64,000 bases of DNA from Neodiprion pinetum (GCF_021155775.2 NC_060232.1:35889089-35953088), one strand, 5' to 3'. Counted from the first letter of the stretch, positions 12,670 to 26,290 are shown. The notes: generated from the letters alone by a model not told the origin. Numbers and translations: made by a program.

Positions 12670-14348
12670 TTAGATAAGTAGAATGTATTCGTGTCTCGAA
12701 GAAACTCACGGAAAATTAATGATATATATATCTAATCTGAAATATGGTTTTACAGACTGGCAGCACCAATCTTGTTTCTAATCATTTCAAATATTTTTTT
12801 ACAATTTATACAAAATAACGATTTCCATATTCGTCGTCATTTATCTATGATAAAAATATTGTCGCTATATTTTTCATTAGATATCGATCGGTATTCTTGT
12901 TGCTGTTATATTCATTTTCTAACATAGCTTTGAATAATAGCGCGACCATTCGCTAAAATCTCGTGTTTCTTATGTAGTAAAACGCTTCTCTGCTGTTTGT
13001 ACCAATCGATGTGTCCCGGTATTACGATTTCTCGGAAAAACGCGATTGGGCTTGTTACTAGACTACGATAATAGTCTATAAAAATATCACATGATCACTG
13101 ATCAATAAACAAAAAATAAGATTAAAAAAATCTACAGGGTCGATACGTGTGATATATTTTTAACTAATGTATCACTCGTATCTTTATATTCAAAACACGT
13201 CTTTCTTTTAAACACGTCAATCATGTATATGAGTTTGAAAAATATTTCCAGCTTTGGCCGTGGGTAAGAATAACCACGTAACACATACCTGTTACCTACA
13301 CATTATATCTGCCTTATTCCGCGACGTTTGTATCTCCGTACATTGATAATATTTTCTCCCCCAATTTACGAATCTGTGAAGTTAACTGAAGTGTGATAGT
13401 ATTTCCTAAGTAACTGGACGTATTAGTTGCTCAGTTGCCGATAATAAGGCTAATAATAAGTTGTGCGTCAACATAGACGAAATAATCAGCAGATATGTAT
13501 ATTAAATTGAAATACAACTATTCAGTATTCGTTATTGTTTATAAACATTAAATAAGTATTTACAAATTATTTTCGCCGACATTACTTCTCAACGACAAAG
13601 GCACCATCTGCACTTTATTGAATCCTATATTATAGGGATGCTACAAAATAAGATGATAATTTGTTTTCGCAACTGTCCCATTATTCAAAATTATGGTCCT
13701 TATTCTGAGATCAAACCATTATCGGAAAAGCTCAACATTTTTTGATACCTCTCTTTATTATTGTATTGGCAATAATACTTTGCTATAGAAATTAAAAAGT
13801 ACATACCTTGGTACGTACGTGTTATTACATTCCTTTTACGGGAGGTTGTAATAAAGCTCATTGAAATTTTTTTCTATAAACCAGATTCTTAAAAGCTTCA
13901 GTCTCAAAATGATCGGGACCGATGTCAGGATTGCGGAACGAAAAAAAAAAAAACAATAATTTGTTACCAGTTACACGTGTGTTATAAACCACTTTTGTCG
14001 ATATGAAATTGTGATTCCGCCGTTGCTGGGCGGTGTAAATTCTCTTTGATGGAATTGTCGAAGGCCGTGCCATCGGTGTCGATCCCCACGTCCTAATCGG
14101 ATTCAATTCCGCATGTAACATAGCCGCAGCCTTCACGTACGTGGCTCCGGGTAAAAAGCAATCAACAACTTCATCCTGTAGACGAGCTCCTCACCACACA
14201 CACGTGCAAACAGCCGACAAGTTCGCTCTATTATTGCAGCTAACAGCGCGAATCGCGACGCAAGGCTCTTTCATAATTTCTTGGCTCCCTTAAGGGGGTG
14301 CCCTGGTCGATTTCGACATTGGCATATGCGTCTCCAAATATCAAAATT
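12670..14348. other. morgue 3' untranslated region and intergenic DNA
   Basis: The first 400 to 500 bases are probably the morgue 3' untranslated region. The remainder is AT-rich with no supported gene. A 92-codon frame at 13858-14136 (-) has no domain and crosses a poly-A run, so it is not called. Confidence 0.5.
13104..13109 (+). terminator. Candidate polyadenylation signal of morgue
   Basis: AATAAA lies 435 bases after the morgue stop codon, in AT-rich sequence that fits a 3' untranslated region. A further A-rich region around 13540-13556 could be used instead. No transcript data are available here. Confidence 0.45.
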
Positions 14349-14535
14349 CACGTATCTCAAAAGCGAAAAAGGGCTTAGCAGCCTCATTTTATACACAATT
14401 CTGAACAAATTACACTCCAATGCATTTTCATTTGACGCAGGAATAAAGGAATGGCACGGAATCTACGAAATCTTAATTGAAATAAAATGAAAACATGTTG
14501 GAGTGTTGAGTCCTTTTTCGCTTTTGAGATACGTG
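14349..14535. repeat. Hairpin (foldback) element with 24-bp perfect inverted arms
   Basis: The left arm at 14349-14372 (CACGTATCTCAAAAGCG then AAAAAGG) is the exact reverse complement of 14512-14535. A second, imperfect inner pair follows: ACACTCCAATGCATTTTCATT on the left matches the complement of AATGAAAACATGTTGGAGTG on the right. The whole segment can fold into one long interrupted stem, as foldback MITEs do. No target-site duplication was found at these edges, so the true ends may lie further out. Confidence 0.6.
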
Positions 14536-17500
14536 GACTTACGCTTCATTAGTATAAACTTCGGCCGTCATCCGCCATCGGTGATTACAGCATTATTAAC
14601 CGGTATAACCACACCGAGAGACTGAATAATACACCTTTATACGTGTCCCACATCACAGGATATATTTGCATGGCTGATCATACCGCTAGGAGCGAGTCGT
14701 ATGTAACACACTTTCAATATCGTTTGCTGTACGGTTCGTTTATTTTATTATTATATTATAATTTACCCTCTCCATTTTCTTTGTATGTAAGACTCTTCGT
14801 TTTCTCTTGATCGCTGTAAGGATTACCATTATACTTCGCCGTATATTGAGGAAAATACCTGACAATTATTTTACTTCAGTGATTAAAAAGTGTGTCGGTG
14901 CTATAAAATTCTATATTTCCGATACCAGCATGCATTATCTAGATTTCGAAAATTCCTAACCTCAGATTTATAATCGACGCTTGAAAAAAACGGTTGTAGA
15001 ACAAAAAAAAGAAAAAAAAAAAACAGAAAAACGAATCTTTTGCTGCCCTTTTTTTTATTGAGCTGTGTAGTATTTTCTTGATAAACTTTATGTATTGAAA
15101 TAGAAAATTGAATTTTTTATCTAAATATTGCTTTTCTTAGTCATACATGAAAATATCGATGAAATAAACAATTAGAGCCAATTTCGAAAAACCACGCTTA
15201 CTCCTTGGGTCATTGACGTTAAATCTTACCAAGACCACTCAAATATCAAGGGCAACAAAACCACTGTGTATCAGTGTTATACAAGCGAGATAACGTGCGC
15301 GTTACACACGAGACTTGATCGAGTCTGGGGATGTTTGGCTACGTGAAACCCCCAACGACGTCAACCTGCCCCTAAACCCGCATGAGCATAAAGCTGGGAT
15401 CGACTAGAGAGAGAAAGATATAGAGGAATTGCAACTCGAGAACGGACAAAAGGACTGCAGGCTCGGTATCTCTCTGCACGGTGTGTTCCATCCTGCAACG
15501 ATTCACGGGATATATGGGCCCTCATGTAATCTGAGAGGTTCGAGAGAGGCTCAAAGCAGACCTCGTGACGGTGAGTTTTTACAAAATACTCTGCACAGAG
15601 CAGTGCAGTACTTCAATCGGGACCCGGTGCGCGGTTTCCACTTGGACAGAAGTAAGAACGCTCGTTTCACCCAACTGGCTCGTCACGGTGAATAGCCCTA
15701 GCTCCGACCTCACAAAAAAGGACATCAGCCTTTGATGGGGGTTGATGGTCGCCTGCGCCGCGGACCACAGAACCGATTCGCCTACCGCAGTCGGCGGAAA
15801 TCAGTGATTGGCACGTTGAGAGAGTCCTGATCGGGTTCCTGGTTCTATTCGGAGGTCGAAGAACATCCGTTGACGTAACTGTATTGTTACCGAGTGGGCG
15901 TTGGAAGAGAGGAAAAGTTTGCAACGGAAGCGGGCTTCTTTTGCAAACAGATTTGTTTTCTCTTGGGAAGCTGAAATACACGTATTTCGCGGGTGATTTA
16001 TCGCTGGCGTAAAATCGCCATAAAAACGCGAATATACAAATGTGAAAAAATATCTCGCAAAAGAGTATACTATGTACGTACAAGTGTGTGTATCCACGGA
16101 TACCATGAGCAGGCGATGAAATAAATTAGGTTTAAAAAAACTGACGTCAGGGCGGAACATAATTTACTCACTCTGCCGGGTATCGTATCCTTGTGACTCA
16201 TCCTCTCGGAAGCTCGCACAGAAGAGTGAAAAGCGAGCATCGCGAGGATCCAGAAAGATCGCGGAGAAATCGACTCTTTCACAGGTGAAGGATGTACCGT
16301 ATAATAAAATGTTGAGCTCAGCGGCAACCTCAACCAACCACTGCTCGGCAAAGCGGCGCATTGGTCCGACATCAAATCAAGATTAACGAAGTTGAATGCG
16401 GCGAACTCAGCGGTGCGCGGCGGGCTTAATGATACGGCCGAAGCTACCGCGGGTTCCTTATACCCAGCTTCTTCTTCTTCTTCTTCTTCTTCTCCTCCTC
16501 CTTCTTCTCCATCTTCTCCTTCTTTTCATCTTCGTCCTCTGCCTTAGTCCTTCAAGCTTGGTTCGCCGTATACTCCGAGATTCATCGTTGATTCCGATCC
16601 GCTAACTTTCGACAGATTGTCAAATCGGTTTTCAGTTTCGAAAAAATCCTGCGTCAAGCAACGACAGCTGCTGACGTAATTAGCCGGAGGAGAACGCCAG
16701 CTGGTAGACAGGACCATGTATTTCCATTCAATTTCTCAACTTCCGACCAGCGTGAATGACGTACTCTGTGCGTAAAACTCAACGACGCTGGTCGTATAAG
16801 AATAATATAGGGAGGAGTTCGAACCGCCGCGCTGGTGCCGGTGTATCCATATTTCACATTCTTTGAGTAATTCATAATTTTCAATCGCAAATTCTTCAAA
16901 GTAACTGAACTTACCAATGCACGCAAGTATGGATAATCGGTCCATTGAGGATGAGGATGAACGGTGTTTGACCAGTAAAGCTTTATCGCTGCAGTTTAAT
17001 TTGACGAAACGTATTCGAGTGATAGGTGAATTTGAACCTGCAATATCCTCGATCGCGTAACGAGGTCTTCGCGAAAATGTCTGCCGCATTGCTGGCAGGT
17101 CGGTGAAATCAGTCTTGGACACTTTAAATTTGTGGATACCACGTGGTTAGTCGAAGCTCGACACGGCGAGACTCGGCTCGTTTCCCTACTCCTGGCGGGC
17201 GAGAGAAGGCCTCCTCGCCGAAGGAGTGTGGAAGAGAGACGCTAGTGTCGGCCACACACGTTGTAGGCACGCCGGAATAACGAAGAGACCCGCGGGTGCG
17301 ACGAGGACGAACGTAGGGACGAGGGGTGCCGCGGGGAGGGCGCCGGAGGCCCTGCGCTGGACCACCCACCTTGATGCTGGCTGCTCTCCATCCACCGGAG
17401 GAGTCTCGGCTCTTGACGTCGCTGCTCCTAGTGCTGGATCTTCTCGGACGAATGGACCGACTCGGTTCCACGCGGCCTCGACGATCCCCGGCGAGGTCGG

Positions 17501-20500
17501 GCACGGGGTACATCGTGGCACGTCTACGTGAGCGCTAATTACGCCCCGCAATGTCATCCCCTGCAGGGTGGGAGGAGGTTTCGTGGAGGTTTCGAGAGTC
17601 TACCCGGAAGACGCGGAGAAGAGAGAAAAGAGGCGGGCCGTCATCGCCTCAGCCGAGAGGAAATTAGGTATATACGAACCTGTTTCGATGGAAAACTGCA
17701 GTTTAACGACGTCGTGTCGTGTAATTTCAATGACGACGGTTGGTCAACGCGTTGCGAGGAGGAAGAGGAAGCGGAAGAGGAAGAACATTCGCGTCTCCTT
17801 TCCGCTCTACGTGTACGCGCACTACATTGTAACGCGTTCCTGCATCCTAACTCGAAGACAAACCAATTAAATATACGCGCCTTGAATTCCTCGTTCTGTG
17901 GAATGAAATATCGCGCGTGGCTGTACCCCCTCCCATCCAACAATCCACCTCCCCCACCTCGGAACCACCTAATTTACTCTAATCCACCGTTCGAAACTGG
18001 AACAACCTACTCCGAGGTGCATCGCGACGATGCCCAGGGCGGCTACCGCGACGGCAGCCAAAACCGACGGTCGGACCAACGTGTGTGGCCGATTTCAACC
18101 GCAGGGTGGATCTCGCTTCGTACCCGCAGAACCGAGCAGCTCCCGGTTCTCGACATCGACAACGACAACAATGGACGTCAGGCTAAACGCGTGTCGTGTA
18201 GAAAATTTCGCCATCATTTCAGCGCCTTGTTCTTTTTTTTCTCTTCTCTCCCGCTGACATTTTTTTTTCTTTTTCACCTGATCTCTCATCCTCGTTTTAA
18301 ATGGACTAGCTCGATTGGTTTGCAACCATGAACTAATTTGTTACAAGTTCCCATTTCCCGCGTTAAATTTTACTCATTTTTTCCGGCCAGTTTTTTTTTT
18401 TTTTTTTTCACACATAGCCTGTTGATCAATTGCCACCGCACAGGTTTGTGAATGTATTTATAGAATACAATGATGGTAAAAAAACTTTAAAAAAACTTAA
18501 TAAACATTTCTTGCCAAGTTTTTCCCGTCGTTGTTCTTATCTTTATTGTGTACAATTGCCACAGTTGTTTGGAAAAAAAAATCCAATGGTAATTACTGAT
18601 AAATTAAGCGGTTCAGTTTCATAATCCGTGACACGGGATTATTTGTCAATAATTTATATGCGCGGAGGGAGTTTTTGCGTTGATCTACATGGTTTGTAGA
18701 ATTTCTTTTTGTTCGTTTTCCTGTTATATTTCCCTTCAATACAAAACATCAGCAACTGTAGTGCGCTTAATTAACAGGTAGTTGTAATTCTATCTATTTA
18801 CATACACAAGCTCTCTCATTCGCAAATCACTCGATATAAATTAAGTTAAAATAATAATTATCATTTAAAACTCTATGATACACTTATCGAAATTTACAGT
18901 ATACATACGATAGAAAAATTCTGACGCAGTTGCGAAATATGAACCTTGCTTCGATCCTGCTCAAGAATTTCTCTTTCTCTTCTCCTTCTGTAGACGATGA
19001 CATTTTTTCATTTACTTTCTTCTACCCTCTTGCGCGTATAATCGTAATCAATTGGTAGTTACATCGTATACTATTCGTCGTCCAACACGTGGCGGTAAAG
19101 TTAAATTGGTTCTCCCGCCCCGCTTACTTGCTAAACGCACTATATAACTGGTAATCTTTCGAGTCTTTGGTCTTCACTCACGGAATACTGTTTGAGAACT
19201 CGTTGTGCTTCCTTCTCCTTGATCGTCTGTAAAATAACAGATAGAAAATACTTTGATTATTTGAGAGATCAAAGTAAAACTTACAATTAGCCAGTTGCAG
19301 TACTGCAGCAGTTATTCACTAGACACCCTCTATCATACGCCTCGAATACCTTACACACCGAATATCAGTGATATACTTTGAAAATGTACACGATTTATTA
19401 AATTTTTTTTTATAGCTTCATACTTTTCAAGCTATGTATAATATATTATCCATCTGTCTAAAAATATGCTGAATTTCGCGCATGTCGCACCGATGCGACT
19501 GGCAACGAGTTTTCGACGACTTTACCTGTTTTTCGCCCTCGCAAATGACGAAAACAATTGATAGTATCGTTTGGTAGATCATAGATCTGAAGAATGAAAG
19601 AACGGAACTTTCGATAGCCTGAATATGAAGAAATACTCATCAGCAAGTTTTCGGAAGTTCGAACGCGCGCACTTTTAGTCTGGGTACGATTTGGTGTTCA
19701 CCGATATGGACTTCCCAAGTGATTATCTTGTAGATGTTCCGGCCTGGAAGAGATAATCCCGCAGGATACGGTAACTTCGATTGGTCCAAGTCCTAGTAAG
19801 CGACTGAATGCCGGTAGAGAGACATTGTCGATGAAAGAGGTGAGACGAGGAGAGGCGGAGGCAGAGGGAAAAAGGGCACGGCTATCAAACGACTCTTGCG
19901 GCACGGTGTCTGCAGGACGGATCTCTGCTCTACTCCTAAGAAAACACCTGGCCCCGTGCAGCCATTAGCCGTCGGTGTAGGCTTCGCGGAGCTTGCAGGC
20001 ACCGCATCTTTCAAGAGCGAAGAATACCGGGGTCTTAACATCTTTCGCAAGCGCGCGTCCAGCCTGCAGCGCGTAAACGGGTCGAGCTCGTTATCGAAAT
20101 CCTCTGGTTATCCCCGACGAAAGAGATTAAGCTCACGCGGGCATTGTTCCTACGCATATAAATAATCGTGCGCGTGTTCGTGCGGTCCGTTCTTAGAACA
20201 AACAAAAACCATCGAGTACGTGTGTGCGTGAGTGCGGATGACGAAGAAAGAAGAAGAAAAGGATTTAAGAAAAAAAAAAAAAACAAATAATCAAATAAAA
20301 AACGCAGAACCTCGACCGAACTGAGAGGAACGCTTACGGGCTCTGAGGAGGGCAGGTGTCCTACCGGAAAGAGCGAATTAGAGAAAAAGGAGTTGAAGAA
20401 CGCGGCCGCTGAGACTTAGCCGCGGCACGGCCGAAATACGAACAGGAAGTTGAAGAGCCGTGGTCGTCTTTTGGAATACACGTAATTCACGCTACGGTCA

Positions 20501-21674
20501 AAACTTTTTCAGCTCTGTGTGAGGCGCGATTTCGTCGAGAAAACCCAGAAGCGGCAGCAACCCACGCCGCATCACGAATATGGGGATCCCTTAGCGTGCG
20601 CCCGTATAACGCATTCTCGTCTCTTCTCCTACGGTTGGACGCATGCATGCGTAGCCACGCACACACGTGCCTGTTACGCCGGCACAAACGCGTACTTATT
20701 TCCGTCCGTCCGCTGGTCGTCAAGATTTCTCTGCAAGCATATTTAATCCCTGGATCTGCGCGGGTGATTTATGTCTTTCTCGTCGTTCGGTTACACCTAC
20801 ACACATCGTACAAGTATACCTACACGCCGCTGTATCCCGATCTCTGGACCGTTGCACGGTTGTTGCGGTATCCGTTCTGCGCGTTTACGACTTTAAAAAT
20901 GTCCTCGCGATATCACGTTATGAACTTTTCTTACCCATATTTTTTTCTTTTGCTATCCTTTTTTAATTCTTTGCGAACGTACGTGGGGTACCAAGTCGGA
21001 GACTGCAAGGTCTTGTGCCTTGTCAACCCCCTGGCAAAGCTCTAGTTCCGAAAACATTAGAGAATAAAAACAATCTTCTTCAGGTTTATTGTACAGGACA
21101 ACTCTTCTCGGACAGCCAGTATCTACAGTCATACATATTCGTCATGGTCTATTCTCGTCAACGACGGCTCGAAATTTTACTTCGATTTTACAACTGCGAT
21201 AAATATTTGAGAACGTGGAATAACACTACTATTACAATCTATCGTCGGTCGTTAAAATGAACCCTAAACATCGGAGGATCCAGTAAGTTAAGATCTCGAG
21301 GTGAAGAATAAAAAAATAGAGTAAAGAAATACCGTTTCCGGTTGTGTGTTTTCTTTTTCGTTTGCTAAAAGTTCAGAATAGCAGGATAGTATTGTCTGGC
21401 AAAAGGTCTGTTACCTTTGATTTTTGGATACATTGTTTTGGAGTCTGAAAAATCTCAAGTTTTACGAGATCGAAACACCTCCGAAGGTATAGCGATCTTG
21501 AAAAAATGGCAGGTACGAACGGGTTTTTCGCAACATCCTAACGGTGAGGCCTAGGATGAAAATAGTTATCATCAGTCTTGTTACAGGACATACAACTCCA
21601 TTTTGCACCCTGCTAGTAGACTAAGAGTTAGCGGCAAAGAGCGACCAGATAAGTATCTTTGATGAATCACCTTA
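14536..21674. other. Gene-poor DNA becoming GC- and CpG-rich
   Basis: From about 15 kb the base composition shifts from AT-rich to mixed and CpG-rich, peaking near 17.1-18.1 kb, where all six frames stay open by chance. Contents: a pyrimidine (CTT/CTC)n tract at 16468-16535, a T18 run at 18391-18408, an AATAAA on the minus strand at 21085-21090 that could end the GAS1-like gene, and several poly-A runs. I could not define a splice-consistent coding exon. The CpG-rich part could be a promoter or non-coding first exon. Confidence 0.45.
16468..16535. repeat. (CTT)n/(CTC)n pyrimidine microsatellite
   Basis: Uninterrupted pyrimidine triplets, first CTT then CTC/CTT mixtures, followed by a more degenerate pyrimidine-rich stretch. 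The poly-leucine frame across it is an artefact. Confidence 0.9.
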
Positions 21675-22768
21675 TTATCTGACTAGCAGAGCTAGCAGGA
21701 AGATTGGCACCAAAGCCGTCGATGTTTGGCCGACGGACGTTCCGACGCCGGCGCCGCGACTGTGGGCGTCGGTCCTGAGGATCTCGTTGGATCGTGTATC
21801 ACCCAAACTCTTCTTCGTGTCGTGATAATCGTGGTGAATTTTTCCGAAGCATAGCCAGTTCATATTTCGATGGATACCTGTACAGTCGTAGTCTTCAGCC
21901 CCGTCGCAGACACACGTAATTAGCTTTGCGGCCTTGTCCTGGCGCCTCAGGATGTTGATCGAATTACGACACCTGCGAAATTGAGTAAGCACTTTATTCA
22001 CGGGATCTTTGATCGCTAGTAAAAGCAAAACAAATTGCAAATCCAGCTTCATCCCGAGTGATATTCGCCGCGAAAATACACAGTCGAAATGAGAATGCGA
22101 TTTTCGTCGCTTGAAGCTTGCAAGAGATAATGTGAAACACTTATCGCCGTCGCTTGAAGACAGACAAAATTCTGAGGGTCACCTTTTAGTGCATTTCTTC
22201 CCGCGAAACATGCTTCCGCAGAAGCCATTGTAGTACTCCAGAGCCTTTGCACAGAGAGTATCGGCATTGCATATCGAGGTAGCGATCCTGCAGGACACCC
22301 TTGTGTTGTTCATCTCTATCATCACGGACGGCCTGCATACCTCGACCCTCTGCTTAGACTGTTCGCAGAGACGATCGTCCCGGGCACAGTTGCACTGAAA
22401 GTAGGAATCGGAGGTAGGACTTAAGATTCGATGATTGAATCGACAGTCACCGGCTGTACCATCCGATGTAATCTCTGGTATCTAGAACCAAGATTCGAAC
22501 TTACAGTCATCAATTCTTTGCCCTCATCGGTACTGGTCAGGGCGATCAGGGCGTGAAGACATGTCTCGGGGCAGCCACCGCCGGCGCCTCCCAAGACGGA
22601 GGAACATCTGGTCACGTAATGCTGGAGGGCCATCCCGCACCCGGCTCTGTAGGCGCACCGAAGCCTCGCATCCTCGCAGCGCATCACAGCGGAGGTACTT
22701 GTGGTACAGACGGCCAACAGGATCAGAGAAACCAGGGCTGTACGCAGCCTTCCCGCCCCGCGAAACAT
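21675..22768 (-). CDS. GAS1: GAS1 / GDNF-receptor-like GPI-anchored surface protein
   Basis: Three coding exons: 22768-22505, 22394-22183, 21972-21675. They sum to 774 bases (257 residues plus stop), with GT..AG borders and phases 0 and 2. Residues 1 to about 27 form a signal peptide (TALVSLILLAV core). Two cysteine-rich repeats follow. The first has CEDARLRC, GCGMALQHYVTRC and CPETCLHAL, closing with CNCARDDRLC. The second has CRIATSIC, CAKALEYYNGFC and CTKRCRNSI, closing with CVCDGAEDYDC and NMNWLCFG. This spacing and the CVCDG...LCFG block match vertebrate GAS1, a GDNF-receptor relative and Hedgehog co-receptor. The C-terminus ends in a hydrophobic stretch (ALVPIFLLALLV) with no cytoplasmic tail, as expected for a GPI anchor. 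An acceptor (TTATCTTACAG at 22772 and above) lies three bases before the ATG, so a non-coding 5' exon lies upstream. GFR-alpha-like is the alternative name. Confidence 0.85.
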
Positions 22769-22771
22769 AGC

Positions 22772-25700
22772 CTGTAAGATAACGAAAAGGATCTGTGAAT
22801 TTTTGGGGTACGTTCACATATTCACATGTTCGGACAAATTACCATCCACATGTCACAAGTCCAAGAACATTTAATGGTTATACCAAGGTGTAAATTAGTT
22901 ATTCAGCGGTATCTACAGAGCGTACGATATGACACAATAATAGTGTTGGTAACCACCGAGTGCAGTATACGATAGGATTCACTATCAACAATTAAAAGTG
23001 ATGAATAAATTTACGTACGTATTCGGATGAAGGAATGTTTGAAAAGTTTTGAAAAACCGGTAATTTCAGTGGTATTTAATCTCACCTTGAGTCTCGTGCG
23101 GTATAACTTAATAATTATACGTCAGTGAGAATACAACTTTCCCTTCAATCTGTTTTAGCCGAAGGCGTAAACGAGCACAAGTCGTATCGGTATAAGGTAC
23201 TGCCAATTAATCTTTAGCGATAATTGAGCTCTTTCGTCTTTGAGAAGCTCGCGACGATTGTGCCGTAAAAAATGAACCGCAAAAGAGACTGATGAATCTC
23301 AGCGACGACACACACGCGTGTCTGCGTACACATCGCAGTGATTGGCCTACGTCGAAGAATTTTGCGTAGTCACGTGTTTCGCGGCACGAACCCGCACCGA
23401 CTCACGTAATAACGCCATTGCACGACGACTCGCATATTTTTTACTGATCACGTGAACACCGTTTCTCACATGATACGACTACCAAGCGAGGCAACAATTT
23501 AATTTTCACTAATTTATGCACGTGACGATCGACGTTTGGACGCTTGTAACTTAAGTCGGATACGGATGAACCGACTGTCTGACACATCGATTACGGACAA
23601 GCAAATACAGAACTCTAATTGGTTTTATCATGCAAGTAATTATTTCCAATCGTATGTACAACTGAGAGTAATTGGAATAATTTCTCTGGATTCATAGTTT
23701 GACGCTGTTGCTTCTCTTCTTTGGAACTCTCTACCGTGTGCTTAGATCCGGCTTGTCATGGAAATTACAGTGAGATACTTTCCTTGTCGGTGAATCATGA
23801 GCATTATTGACCTGACGTAAGTTACTTTTTGAACCTTTTATTTGATATAATCCCTACCCGATTTGCGTCCCAATCGATCACCGCGGCGGAATACTTGGCA
23901 GTGTATAATTGTAACTTCGTGTAACCAACACACACCCAACCACTTATCGCTTCTTCGACAGAGCTGGCATCAAACGGCCGAGTTTTGTTGATTTCAACAT
24001 CATCCCGCGTTATCAATCCTCTAGGTCAATGGGCAAAGCGTCTTGAGTTTCAAGTTCGCAGTTGAGTGTGCGTCTCATCCTCGTACTTAACTCGCGATGC
24101 AGCCACACGTCAGAAATATCCGAGATTTACGGCCACATACGATGACCTGTAACTTGAGTCTAAGTAGTCGTCAATGTAAAAATTTCGAACGGTCTCAGGT
24201 ATTCTTATTTTTATTTCTTCATAGAGGTGACTGACTCTACCGACGCGTGCGTGTCTCTTCCACGATAAAGTGCACCGGCCACGTGATTTCGTTTCCTCTC
24301 GGTCACTTCATTACGGACGTTGTAGCTATACGGAAGAATTAATCTGGTCGTTATGCCGTCCACCCTAATGTAATCTCCGGTATTCAAAGAGTGGAGTTTA
24401 CGGTTCGCATCAACGTGGATCCGGGTTCGCTACGTAGTGTCACCCTTTGTGCCGCAGTTGGGAACACGCGTATGAATTTGTATTTGTACAGCACGTTGAA
24501 GGAGTCTTATCGAGTCTGGGACTGAGGCTCCGGCTCCTTGGCACAGCTTCCGATAGGCGAGAAGCTCCGGCAGCCCGGACTGTCGGTAGTCGTAGTCTCA
24601 GAAAGCACCGGCACTTGGAAGTTAAACGCTAAAAATACGTCATCCACGAATAGAAGGGAGTCTCGTGAGCTGTCGGAGTCAGGCAGAGAGAGAGTTAGAG
24701 GAAGTCTTTGTTGTCAGGGGGTTTGAATAATGTCGAAAATTCAAATAACCCTCGTACGTCTTTGGGTCGGTTCATTTTTCAGTTACGGACGTACGGACGA
24801 CACAGTGCGCGTTTCCACGGAAACGTTACGAGGGTCAGGGGTTGTAATTATCTCATATTCTTCGGCTGAATTCAATTGAATACTTTAGGAATACGTTGAC
24901 GCCGGAGATATTATAAATAGTTAGGATGACACTATATAAGACGCTTCACGCAATGTTCACAAGGATTAACGAGTACGACCACAACCCTAATCTATTAAAC
25001 GTTGCCTGAATTCAATGGGAACAAAATGTATCGGAATTGGTGACCAAATGATTTGTAAGACCTGTCAACTTGATTATCTTCATAACTATATTGTTGAATA
25101 ACTGGTTTGACTCACGAATATTTTTTATACCCACAGCCCAATTACGACGGCTCACTAGTCCTCTGAAGTCCAATAATTAATCAGTCAGACGTTGAATTTC
25201 GCAACTATAAAGGTAATTGAAACAAAATTGGTCTTTCCTATCGTTATAAAAATGAGAGAACAACAACCAGAAATTCATCAAGTTCACCATATGTGTTAAT
25301 AATATCTGTAGTAAATCCGCGAATGTTGCTTTTTCATACTTCTTGACGGGCTATGTGACCGAGCAGCAGTGTAAGCTTGAAAATATGCACTAGTAATAAT
25401 TGAACCGCAGCTCAGGAAATTCCTATAAGCGTGCCTCAAGCCGCTCAGTCAAAGCGGCTAAATTGCTCATTAGTGTCTCCTTCGTAGGAGTTGGCTTATG
25501 GCATAAATATTTGCGATCAATTTACTGCTTTTTTCTGGTTGACGTAGCTGTATACTCAAGCCCGGCGCAACCACTCAGGCTAAAATAAATCAAGATTAAG
25601 TTTATTGGGTCGAACGTTCCTGACGACAAAGGAATAAGAGCCCTGCAGGTTACCCGTAGCAAATTTTTTCTCCTTTTATATTCCCCCGAGTTTTCACCGC

Positions 25701-26156
25701 CATACTCGTTTAATTTATACTTGACTGGAACGAGTCTAATTAAAAAAATAAATAAAACGTTACCACGCCGCAGAATCGAGCCCATTTTTTCCGACGTAGG
25801 GTAAACGTAATAGATAAAAAAGGAAAATAAAAACAAAGCGAACAGACAATGTGATTATCCATTGCTCCAGACTACGAACTCGCTCCGATGTCTGAGCTCC
25901 AACCGCGACGACTTTTATTTCGTTTGGCCACGTGTCCGATGGACCACATAAGGGGCTGAAGCTGCGTCTCTTGTTTAGTGCCAGCACCAGACGCGGTCGA
26001 ATAAAACCGGACCATTTTTTGGTCATCTTGAGGGCTTTCAGTTCCTCCAGTGAAGTCTCAACCGAACAGTCCGTCGAGACTTCGCCCGGGAGCCTCTGGT
26101 TGTGAGTTACTTAATATTTTCACTTGGTTGAGATCTTTGGATCCAAGCCTTGTCTC
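22772..26156. other. Upstream region of the GAS1-like gene, no coding exon recognised
   Basis: The acceptor at 22772-22774 shows that the GAS1-like transcript starts somewhere upstream, that is, to the right. No non-coding exon can be placed without transcript data. Short frames here have no recognisable domain and no consistent splice structure. Confidence 0.45.
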
Positions 26157-26160
26157 TTAA

Positions 26161-26290
26161 CCCCTTGTAGCCCAAAATCATAAATTTTAAAATAAATAGC
26201 ATTTAAGGACTTGTCATTAATACCTTCCGTATGGATTTTGTAGGATCTTATTCAATTTGTTACAGAAATGTCACAAGGGGCTACAAGGTG
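26161..26290. mobile_element. piggyBac-type MITE flanked by TTAA
   Basis: A 130-bp AT-rich segment lies between two TTAA tetranucleotides (26157-26160 and 26291-26294). Its ends are 13-bp inverted repeats that match at 12 of 13 positions: CCCCTTGTAGCCC on the left, and CACCTTGTAGCCC as the complement of the right end. TTAA duplication and termini starting with C-rich sequence are hallmarks of the piggyBac superfamily. There is no room for a transposase, so it is non-autonomous. Confidence 0.7.

Noticed and set aside
16815..16826. GTTCGAACC resembling a tRNA T-arm
   Set aside because: No acceptor stem, anticodon arm or D-arm could be assembled around it.
17124..18331. Several overlapping frames of 100 to 267 codons in the GC-rich region
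   Set aside because: Frames are open on both strands in several registers, with Arg/Ser/Pro-rich translations and no domain, as expected from GC-rich, stop-poor DNA.
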